Source: Clostridia bacterium
GTDB taxonomy: Bacteria; Bacillota; Clostridia; Christensenellales; Aristaeellaceae
Reading direction: 5' to 3'
NCBI GenBank assembly: GCA_017397765.1
Contig: JAFQIB010000074.1
Coordinates: forward strand, 1-37,374
DNA: 37,374 nt
Of the stretch, positions 23,809 to 32,265 are shown piece by piece. Under the pieces are notes generated by a model. The model saw nothing but the letters and a program-made list of their open reading frames with translations. It had not been told where the DNA came from and did not search any database. A program made the position numbers and the translations under genes. How positions within the stretch are numbered: the first letter of the stretch is position 1; each line of letters starts with the position of its first letter.

Positions 23809-24849
23809 TTACACCTGCAGGTAGCCCTTGAGCACCAGCAGCGTATTGTGAACGCCGTCCATGTGGCTGCGCTCATAGCCGTGGCTGGCGTACACGCCCG
23901 CGCCGATCAGGCCGTGGCGGATATCCACGCCGGAGCGCAGCGTTGCCTCCACGTCAGAGCCGTAGTAGGGATACACATCCACCGCATAATCCGCGCCCTC
24001 CGCCTTAGCGGCGTTGATCAGCTTGGTGGTGACTTCATAGGAATAGGGGCCGCCGGAGTCCTTGGCGCAGATGGACACCTGCTTCTCCGTGCACTGCAGA
24101 CCATAGCCCACGCAGCCCATATCCACGCTGATGGCTTCCGTTACCCCGGCAGGCACCGAAGCGCTGCCGCCGTGGCCCACTTCTTCATACACCGTCACAT
24201 GGCAGTACACGCGGCGGGACGGGACGATCTGATTGTCCGCCAGATACTTTGCCAGACCCAGCAGGATGCCCACACTCAGCTTGTCATCCAGGAAGCGGGA
24301 CTTCAGGTAGCCGGAGTCCGTGCGGCGCGTGCGGGGATCAAAGCAGACGATATCGCCCACCTCAATGCCCAGCTTTCGGGCATCAGCTGCAGATTTGACG
24401 TCCTCATCCAACACGATCTCCACGCTGTCCCAGGTGCGCTTGGCGGAGGAATAATCGCCGTTGACATGCACGGAGGCATTGCAGAGTTGGCAGGTGCCCT
24501 CGATGACCTTGCCGTCACGGGTGTGTACGCGCACGTTTTCCGCCTCGGCATTGTTGGGATTCATGCCGCCCAGGGAGGTCAGCTTCAGCCGGCCATCCCC
24601 CTTGATCTGGGCCACCATTGCGCCAAGGGTATCAGCGTGGGCTTCCAGGAAGACTGCGTCCTCCTTGTCCTCGCCGCCCAGATCCACGATCACGCCGCCC
24701 TTGACGGTGATTTTTGCCTCAAAACCAAGGCTTGCAAAGGCCTGCTGCACCCATTTGGCAGCGGCAGCGGTATAGCCGGAGGGAGAATCAATGGCCAGCA
24801 GAGCAGCCGTCTGCTCCCAGGCATAATCAGCATACACGCGATTCAGCAT
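23809..24849 (-). CDS. M42 family aminopeptidase
   Basis: A 346-residue di-metal aminopeptidase of family M42 (glutamyl aminopeptidase/deblocking type; some are listed as cellulase M), forming large cytosolic complexes that trim peptides. The start MLNRVYADYAWEQ at 24849 follows AAAAGGAG; the longer frame upstream has no site. Metal motifs are LEAHADTLG with H71 and D73, RFLDDKLSVG with the bridging Asp, and YEEVGHGG with the catalytic Glu pair. A late YASHGYERSH supplies a ligand His. It has its own promoter at 24886-24914 and probably carries the esterase along. Confidence 0.92.
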   Translation of the reverse strand: MLNRVYADYAWEQTAALLAIDSPSGYTAAAAKWVQQAFASLGFEAKITVKGGVIVDLGGEDKEDAVFLEAHADTLGAMVAQIKGDGRLKLTSLGGMNPNNAEAENVRVHTRDGKVIEGTCQLCNASVHVNGDYSSAKRTWDSVEIVLDEDVKSAADARKLGIEVGDIVCFDPRTRRTDSGYLKSRFLDDKLSVGILLGLAKYLADNQIVPSRRVYCHVTVYEEVGHGGSASVPAGVTEAISVDMGCVGYGLQCTEKQVSICAKDSGGPYSYEVTTKLINAAKAEGADYAVDVYPYYGSDVEATLRSGVDIRHGLIGAGVYASHGYERSHMDGVHNTLLVLKGYLQV

Positions 24850-24885
24850 ATCAAAGCTCCTTTTGGGGCGTCCCCGTTTTTTGTT

Positions 24886-24914
24886 AGGATAGCATGATTC
24901 GTTATGGAAGTCAA
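24886..24914 (-). promoter_or_regulatory. Promoter for the M42-esterase pair
   Basis: On the minus strand TTGACT (24909-24914), a 17-nt spacer and TATCCT (24886-24891) lie 37 nt upstream of the M42 start. Confidence 0.7.
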
Positions 24915-24978
24915 TGGAGCGGCTGTATCCCCTTTGTTCTTGATCTACAGATTGTTTCCCGATTCTGCATGCCCCCGC

Positions 24979-25014
24979 AAAAAACAGCTCCGCCGACTCC
25001 GACAAAGCTGTTTT
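24979..25014 (-). terminator. Terminator after the MATE gene
   Basis: AAAACAGCT and AGCTGTTTT pair across a 16-nt loop; on the minus strand the stem runs into TTTTTT. It lies 12 nt after the MATE stop. Confidence 0.75.
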
Positions 25015-25025
25015 CATCATATGAT

Positions 25026-26402
25026 TCATTTGGAAGGCTTGAGCTGCCTGTACACCGTCAGCCACATGGTTACGAAGCAGGCCAGGCCGCCGATGGCATT
25101 GGAAATGGGTTCTGCCAGGAACACGCCCTCCACGCCATAGCCCAGGCGGGGCAGCAGCAACGTCAGCGGTACGACGATGATCGCCTTGCGGAAGAGGGAG
25201 AAAAACACCGCCTGCCGGGCCTTTCCCAGCGCCTGGAAGGTGGATTGGCCTGCAAACTGGAAGGCCATGAACACAAAGCCGAAGAAATAGATATTCAGCA
25301 TCCTCGCACCCACTTCAATGGTGGCTGCATCATCGGTGAACATGCCGATCATCGGTCTGGGGATCAGCATCACCACCGCCCAGGCAATCAGTGTATACAC
25401 CGCGCCCAGCACCGCCGTAAAGCGGATGCCTTCCCTGACCCGGCCATACTCCCCCGCGCCGTAGTTGAAGCCCAGCACCGGCTGGCTGCCATTGGCAATG
25501 CCGCCCACCGGCAGGCTCAGCAGCTCCCGCACCGAGCCCAATACCGTCATCACGCCCACATAGAGGTCGCCGCCCCCGGCGAACTGCAAGCTGCCGTACA
25601 GCTGCAGTTGATTATTGCAGACAATCTGCACCAGGCTATTGGTGCCCTGCATCACAAAGCCGGGAATACCCAGCGTCATGATGCGCCGGCTGCGCTCCGG
25701 GCAGATGCGGATCTCCCGGCGCTGCAACCTGATCACCGCCTGCTTGCCCGTCAGAAAGCGAAGCACCCACAGACAGGAGATTCCCTGACTGATAACCGTT
25801 GCCAGCGCCGCCCCCTGCACCCCCATGTTCAGCACGAAAATGAAGAGCGGGTCCAGCGCAATATTGATGACAGCCCCCAGGAGCGTCGTCATCATGCCGA
25901 TCCTCGGAAAGCCCTGGGCATTGATATAGCCGTTCAGGCCGGTCACCAGCATGGAGAAGGCCGTGCCGAAGAGATAGATGCGCAGGTACTGATCTGCATA
26001 GAAATAACTCTCCTCGCTGGCCCCGAAGGCAAAGAGAATCGGTCTGCGGAAGCAAAACCCTACAAAAAAGCAGAGCACAGAAGCGATCAGCAGCATGGCA
26101 AACACATTGCCAAGAATCGCAGAGGCCTCCTTTTCATCCCGCCGTCCTCTTGCCATGGAGAACAGCGGCGTTCCGCCGACCCCCACCAGCTGGGTAAACG
26201 CCGCAATCAGTACGATCACCGGAAAGGTAATGCCCAGGCCCGTCAGCGCTACCTGCCCGACATCCGGCAGATGGCCGATATAGATTCTGTCCACAATGTT
26301 ATACAGCAGCTGTACCGCCTGAGCCAGCGTCAGCGGCACCGCCTGCGCAATGATCCGCTGACGGACTGACCCCGTGGAAAAATCCGTGCTCGTTTTCTGC
26401 AT
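25026..26402 (-). CDS. MATE family efflux transporter
   Basis: A 458-residue inner-membrane protein with about twelve hydrophobic helices, coupling ion flow to export of drugs or metabolites. The start MQKTSTDFSTGSVRQRII at 26402 follows GGGGGAG. MATE signatures are the early AVPLTLAQAVQLLYNIVDRIYIG, LGAVINIALDPLFIF and, in the second half, the repeat-equivalent GIANGSQPVLGFNYGAGEY. It belongs to the DinF/NorM-like bacterial group common in Clostridia. It has its own promoter and terminator; the substrate is not inferable. Confidence 0.95.
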   Translation of the reverse strand: MQKTSTDFSTGSVRQRIIAQAVPLTLAQAVQLLYNIVDRIYIGHLPDVGQVALTGLGITFPVIVLIAAFTQLVGVGGTPLFSMARGRRDEKEASAILGNVFAMLLIASVLCFFVGFCFRRPILFAFGASEESYFYADQYLRIYLFGTAFSMLVTGLNGYINAQGFPRIGMMTTLLGAVINIALDPLFIFVLNMGVQGAALATVISQGISCLWVLRFLTGKQAVIRLQRREIRICPERSRRIMTLGIPGFVMQGTNSLVQIVCNNQLQLYGSLQFAGGGDLYVGVMTVLGSVRELLSLPVGGIANGSQPVLGFNYGAGEYGRVREGIRFTAVLGAVYTLIAWAVVMLIPRPMIGMFTDDAATIEVGARMLNIYFFGFVFMAFQFAGQSTFQALGKARQAVFFSLFRKAIIVVPLTLLLPRLGYGVEGVFLAEPISNAIGGLACFVTMWLTVYRQLKPSK

Positions 26403-26434
26403 CCCTGCTCCCCCGCCTTCAACCAATTCGCCTT

Positions 26435-26463
26435 ATCCTACCACGATCCATCAGACGCGTCAA
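26435..26463 (-). promoter_or_regulatory. Promoter for the MATE gene
   Basis: On the minus strand TTGACG (26458-26463), a 17-nt spacer and TAGGAT (26435-26440) lie about 35 nt upstream of the start. Confidence 0.6.
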
Positions 26464-26479
26464 GCCGCATCATCCGCTC

Positions 26480-26508
26480 TTGATTCGTTGTACAATTTGT
26501 GCTATAAT
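26480..26508 (+). promoter_or_regulatory. Promoter for the FAD dehydrogenase
   Basis: TTGATT (26480-26485), a 17-nt spacer and a perfect TATAAT (26503-26508), divergent from the MATE promoter. Confidence 0.8.
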
Positions 26509-26511
26509 AGG

Positions 26512-26531
26512 TTGCAAATCCACATTTGCAA
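26512..26531. promoter_or_regulatory. Perfect inverted repeat at the FAD dehydrogenase transcription start
   Basis: TTGCAAAT and ATTTGCAA, separated by CCAC, begin 4 nt after the -10 box and are followed by GTTTTTT. It could be an operator over the start site or a very early attenuator-type hairpin. No known consensus is claimed. Confidence 0.55.
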
Positions 26532-26563
26532 GTTTTTTCTTCATAAACAGAGGAGTGTTCCTG

Positions 26564-27934
26564 ATGAAATTTGATGTAATCGTGATTGGCGCCGGTCCTG
26601 GCGGCATTTTTTCTGCCTACGAGCTGCTTCAGCTCGATCCCAGCCTGAAGGTCGCCGTTTTTGAGGCGGGGCATCCCCTGCACAAGCGCCGCTGCCCGAT
26701 CGACGGCGAAAAGGTCAAAACCTGCATTGGCTGCAAAAGCTGCTCCATCATGAGCGGCTTTGGCGGCGCGGGCGCCTTCTCCGACGGCAAGTACAACATC
26801 ACCAATGACTTCGGCGGCACGCTGCATGCCTACATCGGCAAGACCAAGGCGCTGGCGCTGATGCGCTATGTGGATGAGATCAACCTGCGCTACGGCGGCG
26901 AAGGCACCAAGCTGTATTCCACCGCCGGCAGCAAGTTCAAGAAGCTGTGCATGCAGAGCGATCTCCATCTGCTCAATGCATCCGTCCGCCATCTGGGCAC
27001 GGACATCAATTACATCGTCCTGGAAAACCTCTACAACGCTCTGAAGGAGAAGGTCACCTTCTTCTTTGACACGCCGGTGGAGCATATCCGGGCAATTGCG
27101 GGCGGCTACGAGGTGCAGTGCGCGGAGGCTGTCTACACCTGTGAAAAGTGCATCGTCAGCGTCGGGCGGATCGGCAGCAAGTGGATGGAGACTGTCTGCC
27201 GGGAGCTGAACATCCCCACCAAATCCAACCGCGTGGATATCGGCGTCCGCGTGGAGCTGCCGGCGGAGGTTTTCTCCCACCTGACGGACGAGCTGTACGA
27301 AAGCAAGATCGTCTACCGCACCAAGCAGTACGGCGATCTGGTCCGCACCTTCTGCATGAATCCCAAGGGCGCGGTGGTGAATGAGAACACCAACGGCATC
27401 ATCACCGTCAATGGACACAGCTACGAGGATCCGGCCAAGCAGACAGAGAATACCAACTTCGCCCTCCTGGTGGCCAAGCATTTCTCCGAGCCCTTCAAGG
27501 ATTCCAACGGCTATGGCGAATCCATTGCCCGGCTGAGCAATATGCTGGGCGGCGGCGTCATCGTGCAGCGCTTCGGGGATCTGATCCGGGGCAAGCGCTC
27601 CACCCCCAGCCGCATTGAGGAAGCCTTCATCACCCCCACCCTGAAAGCAACGCCCGGCGATCTGTCCCTGGTGCTGCCCAAGCGTCTGCTGGACGGCATC
27701 ATCGAAATGATCTATGCGCTGGACAAGGTCGCCCCCGGCACCGCCAACGACGATACCCTCCTCTATGGTGTGGAAGTCAAGTTCTACAACATGGAGGTGG
27801 AGGTCAACGAGAATCTGGAATCCAGCCTGCCCGGCCTGTATATCATCGGCGACGGCAGCGGCATCACCCATTCCCTCTCCCATGCCTCTGCCAGCGGCGT
27901 GCATGTTGCCCGCTGCATTGCAAATAGCAGATAA
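26564..27934 (+). CDS. Uncharacterised FAD-dependent dehydrogenase (COG2509 type)
   Basis: A 456-residue flavoprotein of the NAD(P)/FAD oxidoreductase superfamily. The start MKFDVIVIGAGPGGIFSAYEL at 26564 follows AGAGGAG; the longer frame upstream runs through the promoter. The GxGxxG FAD loop is at residues 8-13. A Cys-rich stretch (RRCPIDGEKVKTC and IGCKSC, then IMSGFGGAGAFSDGK) is characteristic of this family and may bind a metal or take part in redox. GLYIIGDGSGITHSLSHASASG near the end is the second FAD contact. Substrate is unknown. It may be co-transcribed with the two genes that follow. Confidence 0.85.
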   Translation: MKFDVIVIGAGPGGIFSAYELLQLDPSLKVAVFEAGHPLHKRRCPIDGEKVKTCIGCKSCSIMSGFGGAGAFSDGKYNITNDFGGTLHAYIGKTKALALMRYVDEINLRYGGEGTKLYSTAGSKFKKLCMQSDLHLLNASVRHLGTDINYIVLENLYNALKEKVTFFFDTPVEHIRAIAGGYEVQCAEAVYTCEKCIVSVGRIGSKWMETVCRELNIPTKSNRVDIGVRVELPAEVFSHLTDELYESKIVYRTKQYGDLVRTFCMNPKGAVVNENTNGIITVNGHSYEDPAKQTENTNFALLVAKHFSEPFKDSNGYGESIARLSNMLGGGVIVQRFGDLIRGKRSTPSRIEEAFITPTLKATPGDLSLVLPKRLLDGIIEMIYALDKVAPGTANDDTLLYGVEVKFYNMEVEVNENLESSLPGLYIIGDGSGITHSLSHASASGVHVARCIANSR

Positions 27935-27941
27935 TCCCCGT

Positions 27942-27962
27942 GCGTGTTTTGGTGAAACACGC
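27942..27962 (+). other. Hairpin after the FAD dehydrogenase gene
   Basis: GCGTGTTT and AAACACGC form a perfect 8-bp stem with loop TGGTG, 7 nt after the stop. No direct T tract follows, so it is a weak terminator or an mRNA-end stabiliser. It shows that the upstream extension of the next reading frame (from GTG 27940) is not its true start. Confidence 0.5.
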
Positions 27963-28008
27963 ATCAACTGCAGCAAAGTATGCAAACCTTTTTGAGCGGA
28001 GCTATGAA

Positions 28009-28467
28009 ATGGTTGAGAGGATCAGAGATGCAGAGCTGAAAAGAACAATCGCAAGAAGGATTCTTGAAAACCTTCTCGATTGGTTTGAACTTGATGAAAG
28101 CAGAGAACAGTACATCCGTGAGTGTTCTGATTGGATGTTCTTTGCCGCAAAGGAAGAAGGCGATTACGCCGGATTCCTCTGCCTGAAGGAAACCGGCCGC
28201 CAAACAGTGGAGCTTGCTGTAATGGGCGTTCTCAGGGAATACCACCGGAATGGCTTGGGAAGCGCCTTGTTTCATGAAGCAAAAAATGCAGCCGCAGAAG
28301 AAGGGTATTCTTTCATGCAGGTAAAAACTGTGAAGATGGGCGTCTATGAAGACTATGACGTCACAAACCGCTTCTATCTGTCCCTGGGCTTTTCGGAGTT
28401 TGAAGTCATTGAAGAACTCTGGGGCAAGGAAAATCCTTGCCAGATCTATGTCATGTCGATCAAGTAA
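28009..28467 (+). CDS. GNAT family N-acetyltransferase
   Basis: A 152-residue acetyltransferase. The start MVERIRDAELKRTIARRI at 28009 has GCGGAG upstream; residues before it would be encoded by a hairpin. The acetyl-CoA site is VLREYHRNGLGSALFHEA (RxxGLG), followed by GVYEDYDVTNRFYLSLGF. The N-terminal RILENLLDWFELDESREQYI is typical of a GNAT group with a conserved W-F near the start. The acceptor is unknown. This gene and the next are visibly more A+T-rich than their neighbours, which hints at separate acquisition. Confidence 0.85.
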   Translation: MVERIRDAELKRTIARRILENLLDWFELDESREQYIRECSDWMFFAAKEEGDYAGFLCLKETGRQTVELAVMGVLREYHRNGLGSALFHEAKNAAAEEGYSFMQVKTVKMGVYEDYDVTNRFYLSLGFSEFEVIEELWGKENPCQIYVMSIK

Positions 28468-28491
28468 TTCCAATGCGTTTCCGGAGGAAAT

Positions 28492-28854
28492 ATGAAGAAG
28501 TGGTATGACGAGGAATACGAATTCAGCATTGAAGTGACCGGATTTCTGCATGGGGATCATACCGAGAGATATTGCCGCAACGGCGAAGAGATCGACGATC
28601 GCTATACCTGCACTTACGGCTGCCCTGTCAATCAGGCCGGATATGGGATCTGTTCAAAAACAATGATGATGTTGTATCCCCTGATGGAAGCTGTCAGAAG
28701 CGGCGGCGATCTTGAAAACCTTGGCGGTGACAGCAAGTACTCCAAAACGGTTGTGTGCCCGGACGGCTGCGTGATTTTCAAGCTGACCGCAACGCCGCTG
28801 GGAAATGAGAATTTCCACAAGGGCCACTTTTATGATTATCCGGATCAGACATAA
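28492..28854 (+). CDS. TIGR04076 family protein
   Basis: A 120-residue protein of a small family of unknown function. The start at 28492 follows CCGGAGG. Family features are a GxC then LYP segment (YGICSKTMMMLYPLMEAVRSGGDL) and the later VVCPDGCVIFKL; further cysteines lie in CTYGCPVNQ. Such proteins often sit near acetyltransferases or redox genes, but no role is known. It lies 24 nt after the GNAT gene. Confidence 0.8.
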   Translation: MKKWYDEEYEFSIEVTGFLHGDHTERYCRNGEEIDDRYTCTYGCPVNQAGYGICSKTMMMLYPLMEAVRSGGDLENLGGDSKYSKTVVCPDGCVIFKLTATPLGNENFHKGHFYDYPDQT

Positions 28855-28981
28855 AGTCATTCCGATACATTGACATGCAGATTCCGTTATGTCCGGCACA
28901 TCCGCATTTGATGCTTTTTCCCATTGGAGGTCGTACTGATACACACGCATCCGTACGGCACGTTCATACAGCTGCATATGT

Positions 28982-29022
28982 AAACGAGCATCCGGCACAT
29001 CACCGGATGCTCGTTTGTTTGG
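28982..29022 (+). terminator. Terminator of the FAD-GNAT-TIGR04076 group
   Basis: AAACGAGCATCCGG and CCGGATGCTCGTTT form a perfect 14-bp stem with a 7-nt loop, followed by GTTTGG. It lies 127 nt after the last stop; nothing else is recognisable in between. Confidence 0.8.
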
Positions 29023-29120
29023 CAAAGAAATCAAAACCTTCATAATTTCTGTCCGGAATCGCTTTTCTGCCGTTATTCTATCTGACGCCTGCCTCAGCCT
29101 TGCTGTATCGTGGTCCATGG

Positions 29121-29158
29121 AAAAAGCCCCGCCTGTTCTTGAGGAACAGGCGGGGCTT
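29121..29158 (-). terminator. Terminator of the surface-protein operon
   Basis: AAGCCCCGCCTGTTC and GAACAGGCGGGGCTT form a perfect 15-bp stem with a 5-nt loop; on the minus strand TTTTT follows. It lies 26 nt after the stop of the last operon gene. Confidence 0.95.
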
Positions 29159-29184
29159 GCGATTGTTTCTTTACATCTGAAGGA

Positions 29185-31470
29185 TTAGTCCATCAGCTGC
29201 TTCAGAGACTCCACATACTCCTTGTAGGCAGCGGTGTTGCCGTTGAAGCCGTACACACCGTGAGAGTCTTCAATGTAGTATGCAATGTTGCGGATGAACA
29301 GCAGCACCTTGGTATCGCCGTTCAGCTCGTCCTGGATGCTGATGGGCTCGCCGAAGTTGTAGGTGGGCAGAGCAGCCAGATCCAGCTCGGTCATGCCCTC
29401 CAGAGAAGGCAGGATGGACAGGAATTCATCGGAGATATCCACGGAATGATGGTTGTTGACCTTGTAGGTCACGGTCACATTGCCGTTCTCAACCAGCACA
29501 GTCACAGTACCAATGCGATGGACATTACCGGAGATCAGGTCGAAGGTCTGCTCGCCGTCCACGGACAGATCGACGGGCGTGAACATGTACCACTTGTTGG
29601 TGATAGCATTATCCAGGTCACGGAAGCGGATACCAGCGGAGCAAGCAGTCATCTGGTACTCTTCCTTGGCGCTGATCACGCGGGTTTCCTCTTCCTGGCA
29701 ATCAGCACAGACACGCTTCTCTTCGCCGTCGGTGTTGTCGGTGACCTCAGTGGTCACTTCCCAATCGCCCCACTCATGACCAGCCTTGATGACTTCCTGC
29801 TTCACCAGCACGGTCTCACAGGTAGAGCAGTGCTTGCCTTCGGTCAGGCCGTCTTCGGTACAGGTCTTGTCGTAGCCTTCGTCGATCACTTCGGTATGGC
29901 CCAGCGCAGCGATTTCTTCCTGAGCAACCAGCACTTCGCCACAGACGGAGCAGTGCTTGCCCTCGGTCAGACCGGTTTCGGTACAGGTGGGCTCCACAGC
30001 ATCATCAACAACCTCGGTGTGGCCCAGCGCGGGGATCACTTCCTGAGCAACCAGCACTTCTTCACAAACGGAGCAGTGCTTGCCCTCGGTCTTGCCATCC
30101 TCGGTGCAGGTAGCCGCAACAGCGTCATCAACCACTTCGGTATGGCCCAGCGCGGGGATCACCTTGGTGTACACATCGCCGCAGTTCGCGCAGGTGCCGG
30201 TCACCTTGCCGTCCTCGGTACAGGTGGCTTCGACCACTTCTTCCTTGTAGTCATGGCCAATCGCAGGCAGAACCTTGGGGTCAATTTCCTTGCCGCAAAC
30301 CTTGCAGACGCCCTTCTCGAAGCCGTCCTCAGTACAGGTAGGCTCCTTGTACTCGCCTTCCACATCATGCTTGAAGGGAACCACTTCGGGAGCTTTCAGC
30401 ACTTCGTCACACACGGAGCACTTCACGCCCGCGGTAGCGCCATCGGTCTCGGTCTTACAATCGGGCGCAACAGCGGGGATGGTCTCCTCAGTGTGGCCCA
30501 GGGGATCAGTCTCATCGGTCACATTGCTGTCACCGCAGCCAGCACAGGTATTGGTGGTGTAGCCGCCCTTAGTGCAGGTGGGCTCGGTCACAACAGCCTC
30601 GTAGTTGTGGCCGGTGGCTTCGGTCTCGTCACCCGTGTAGGTGTTGCCGCAGCCGGAACAGGTGAAGGTGGTGTAGCCGCCCTCGGTGCAGGTGGGCTCG
30701 GTCACAACTTCTTCGTACTTGTGGCCAGTCGCCTCAACAGCATCATCCACATATTCGTCATCGCAGCGGGTGCAGGTGAAGGTGGTGAAGCCGCCCTCAG
30801 TACAGGTGGGCTCGGTCACAACTTCCTTGTAGTCATGGCCCAGAGCAGGGATGACTTCCTGCTTCACGATCTCGGTGCCGCAGACTTCGCAGTACTTGCC
30901 TTCGGTCAGACCGGTTTCGGTACAGGTGGCTTCCTTACCGGGCTCAACGATTTCCTCGTGCTTGCCGATGGCAGGGATAGTCTCCTCATAGGTATGGCCA
31001 CAGCCAGAGCAGGTCCACTCCAGCACCTTGTCGGTCACACAGCCGTCGCCGGAGATGACTTCATGGGTGTACTTGTGGTCGCAAACGATGGTGATGGTTT
31101 CACCCTTCAGAGGCGCGTCAAACTTACCGCTGAAGCCGCCGACAGTACCGGTAGCACCCACATACGCAGTACCAGTGGCATTCTCCTTGATTTTGAAGGT
31201 CAGGGTACCAACAGTACCGCCATCGTTGCCGCCAGTGCCAACAAAGCTCATTGCCGTAGAATCGAAGCCCTGAGCAATGCCACAGGTTGCGCTCACAAAG
31301 TCCAGCTTATCACTGGGATAGCTAACAAAGCAGTTCCAGAACGTGCCATCATGAGCTTCCAGCTCGATGGACACAGTAACCGTGCTGCCAGGGTTGCCGG
31401 TAGCAGCGAACGCCGTTGCCGCGCTGATCATCAGAAGCAGCGCAACCAGGATGCCAAGAATCTTTTTCAT
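29185..31470 (-). CDS. Secreted cohesin-like protein with twelve Cys/His repeats
   Basis: A 761-residue exported protein. The start [14 protein letters not shown] at 31470 follows AGAGGAAA; the signal ends at about residue 22. Residues 23-128 look like a cohesin domain ([34 protein letters not shown]). From 130 to about 600 come twelve units of 36-42 residues with the pattern H...TCTExG...CxxCG...LGH; eleven keep three Cys and one His, and the last has lost the first Cys. Such Cys/His units could bind zinc. The last 160 residues are a domain I do not recognise. No sortase signal or dockerin is seen. It is the last gene after three dockerin proteins on the same strand. Confidence 0.8.
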   Translation of the reverse strand: MKKILGILVALLLMISAATAFAATGNPGSTVTVSIELEAHDGTFWNCFVSYPSDKLDFVSATCGIAQGFDSTAMSFVGTGGNDGGTVGTLTFKIKENATGTAYVGATGTVGGFSGKFDAPLKGETITIVCDHKYTHEVISGDGCVTDKVLEWTCSGCGHTYEETIPAIGKHEEIVEPGKEATCTETGLTEGKYCEVCGTEIVKQEVIPALGHDYKEVVTEPTCTEGGFTTFTCTRCDDEYVDDAVEATGHKYEEVVTEPTCTEGGYTTFTCSGCGNTYTGDETEATGHNYEAVVTEPTCTKGGYTTNTCAGCGDSNVTDETDPLGHTEETIPAVAPDCKTETDGATAGVKCSVCDEVLKAPEVVPFKHDVEGEYKEPTCTEDGFEKGVCKVCGKEIDPKVLPAIGHDYKEEVVEATCTEDGKVTGTCANCGDVYTKVIPALGHTEVVDDAVAATCTEDGKTEGKHCSVCEEVLVAQEVIPALGHTEVVDDAVEPTCTETGLTEGKHCSVCGEVLVAQEEIAALGHTEVIDEGYDKTCTEDGLTEGKHCSTCETVLVKQEVIKAGHEWGDWEVTTEVTDNTDGEEKRVCADCQEEETRVISAKEEYQMTACSAGIRFRDLDNAITNKWYMFTPVDLSVDGEQTFDLISGNVHRIGTVTVLVENGNVTVTYKVNNHHSVDISDEFLSILPSLEGMTELDLAALPTYNFGEPISIQDELNGDTKVLLFIRNIAYYIEDSHGVYGFNGNTAAYKEYVESLKQLMD

Positions 31471-31517
31471 GATGATTTCCTCTTTCTATATTGCCCGGGT
31501 GTTGCCATCCAGGAAAA

Positions 31518-32195
31518 TTAGAGCAGTTCCACAGGCCAACCGCTGACAAACTTCAGGATCAGAATCAGGTCGTCGAAATCGACCAGTTCATCACCGGTTA
31601 CCTCGGCATTGGCCAAATTGATCTCCACCGGCCACATAGACACATACTTCAAGATCAGGATCAGATCGTCGAAATCAATTTCGCCGTTCTCATCAGCGTC
31701 ACCGGGCTTACGGGGAGGTGCATCGGTGATTTCCAGCGTAATGCTGCCTTCCACCGTGCAGGAGCCGGCCTTGCGCTCCACCTTCACCTCATAGGTGCCA
31801 GGGGTTGCATCTTCCTTGACCGCGAAGGTCAGGGTACCGATCTGGCCCGCAGTCAGCTCCGCCACCGTGTAAGTGGAGGCGCTGCCGGACATGGCAGTAC
31901 CTTCGGGGTTGATGGTGATCTCCGGAACATTGATCACAACAAAGTACCCATCAAAAGACTGAGGGGGTACCGTATCGTTCTCACCGGCACCAGCAGCGCT
32001 CACAAAGGTAATGGGCGCCGTACCCGGATCAACGCCGATCATAGCAGCATTTCCGCCGCCCTTGCTCAGCGAGATCTCCATCGTGTATTCTTCACCAGCG
32101 CACAGCACAACCGCATCGGTTTCGGCTTCCGCCATTGCCGTACAGCTTCCGAACACCATCAGCAGACAAAGCAGCATTGATACGATCTTCTTCAT
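31518..32195 (-). CDS. Secreted protein with cohesin-like domain and C-terminal dockerin
   Basis: A 225-residue exported protein. The start MKKIVSMLLCLLMV at 32195; the GTG at 32210 is too close to the AAAGG site, although the site is also distant from the ATG (12 nt). The signal peptide ends near AMAEA. Residues 30-158 are cohesin-like (GEEYTMEISLSKGGGNAAM, IGTLTFAVKEDATPGTYEV). The C terminus is a type I dockerin with two repeats, GDADENGEIDFDDLILILKY and a second repeat ending DFDDLILILKFVSGWPVEL; the second has a degenerate calcium loop (AEVTGDELVD). Having both modules lets it bridge partners. It lies 47 nt before the Cys-repeat gene. Confidence 0.85.
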   Translation of the reverse strand: MKKIVSMLLCLLMVFGSCTAMAEAETDAVVLCAGEEYTMEISLSKGGGNAAMIGVDPGTAPITFVSAAGAGENDTVPPQSFDGYFVVINVPEITINPEGTAMSGSASTYTVAELTAGQIGTLTFAVKEDATPGTYEVKVERKAGSCTVEGSITLEITDAPPRKPGDADENGEIDFDDLILILKYVSMWPVEINLANAEVTGDELVDFDDLILILKFVSGWPVELL

Positions 32196-32230
32196 CGGTA
32201 GGACAACCACCTTTCCATAATGAGCACCGT

Positions 32231-32260
32231 ATATTCTACAGGGACTCTCCCTATGAATAT
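32231..32260 (-). other. Hairpin between operon genes
   Basis: ATATTC and AGGGA pair with GAATAT and TCCCT around a 3-nt loop, in the 70-nt gap between the Ig-dockerin and cohesin-dockerin genes. There is no T tract, so it may be a processing or attenuation point that sets unequal amounts of the proteins. Confidence 0.5.
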
Positions 32261-32265
32261 CCTGA

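Noticed and set aside
28654..29118. A 154-codon minus-strand frame
   Set aside because: It overlaps the TIGR04076 gene and crosses a perfect terminator stem, with no ribosome site.
29650..31085. The Cys/His repeats as DNA-binding zinc fingers
   Set aside because: The protein has a clear signal peptide and a cohesin-like domain, and the units are acidic rather than basic, so an extracellular role is favoured.
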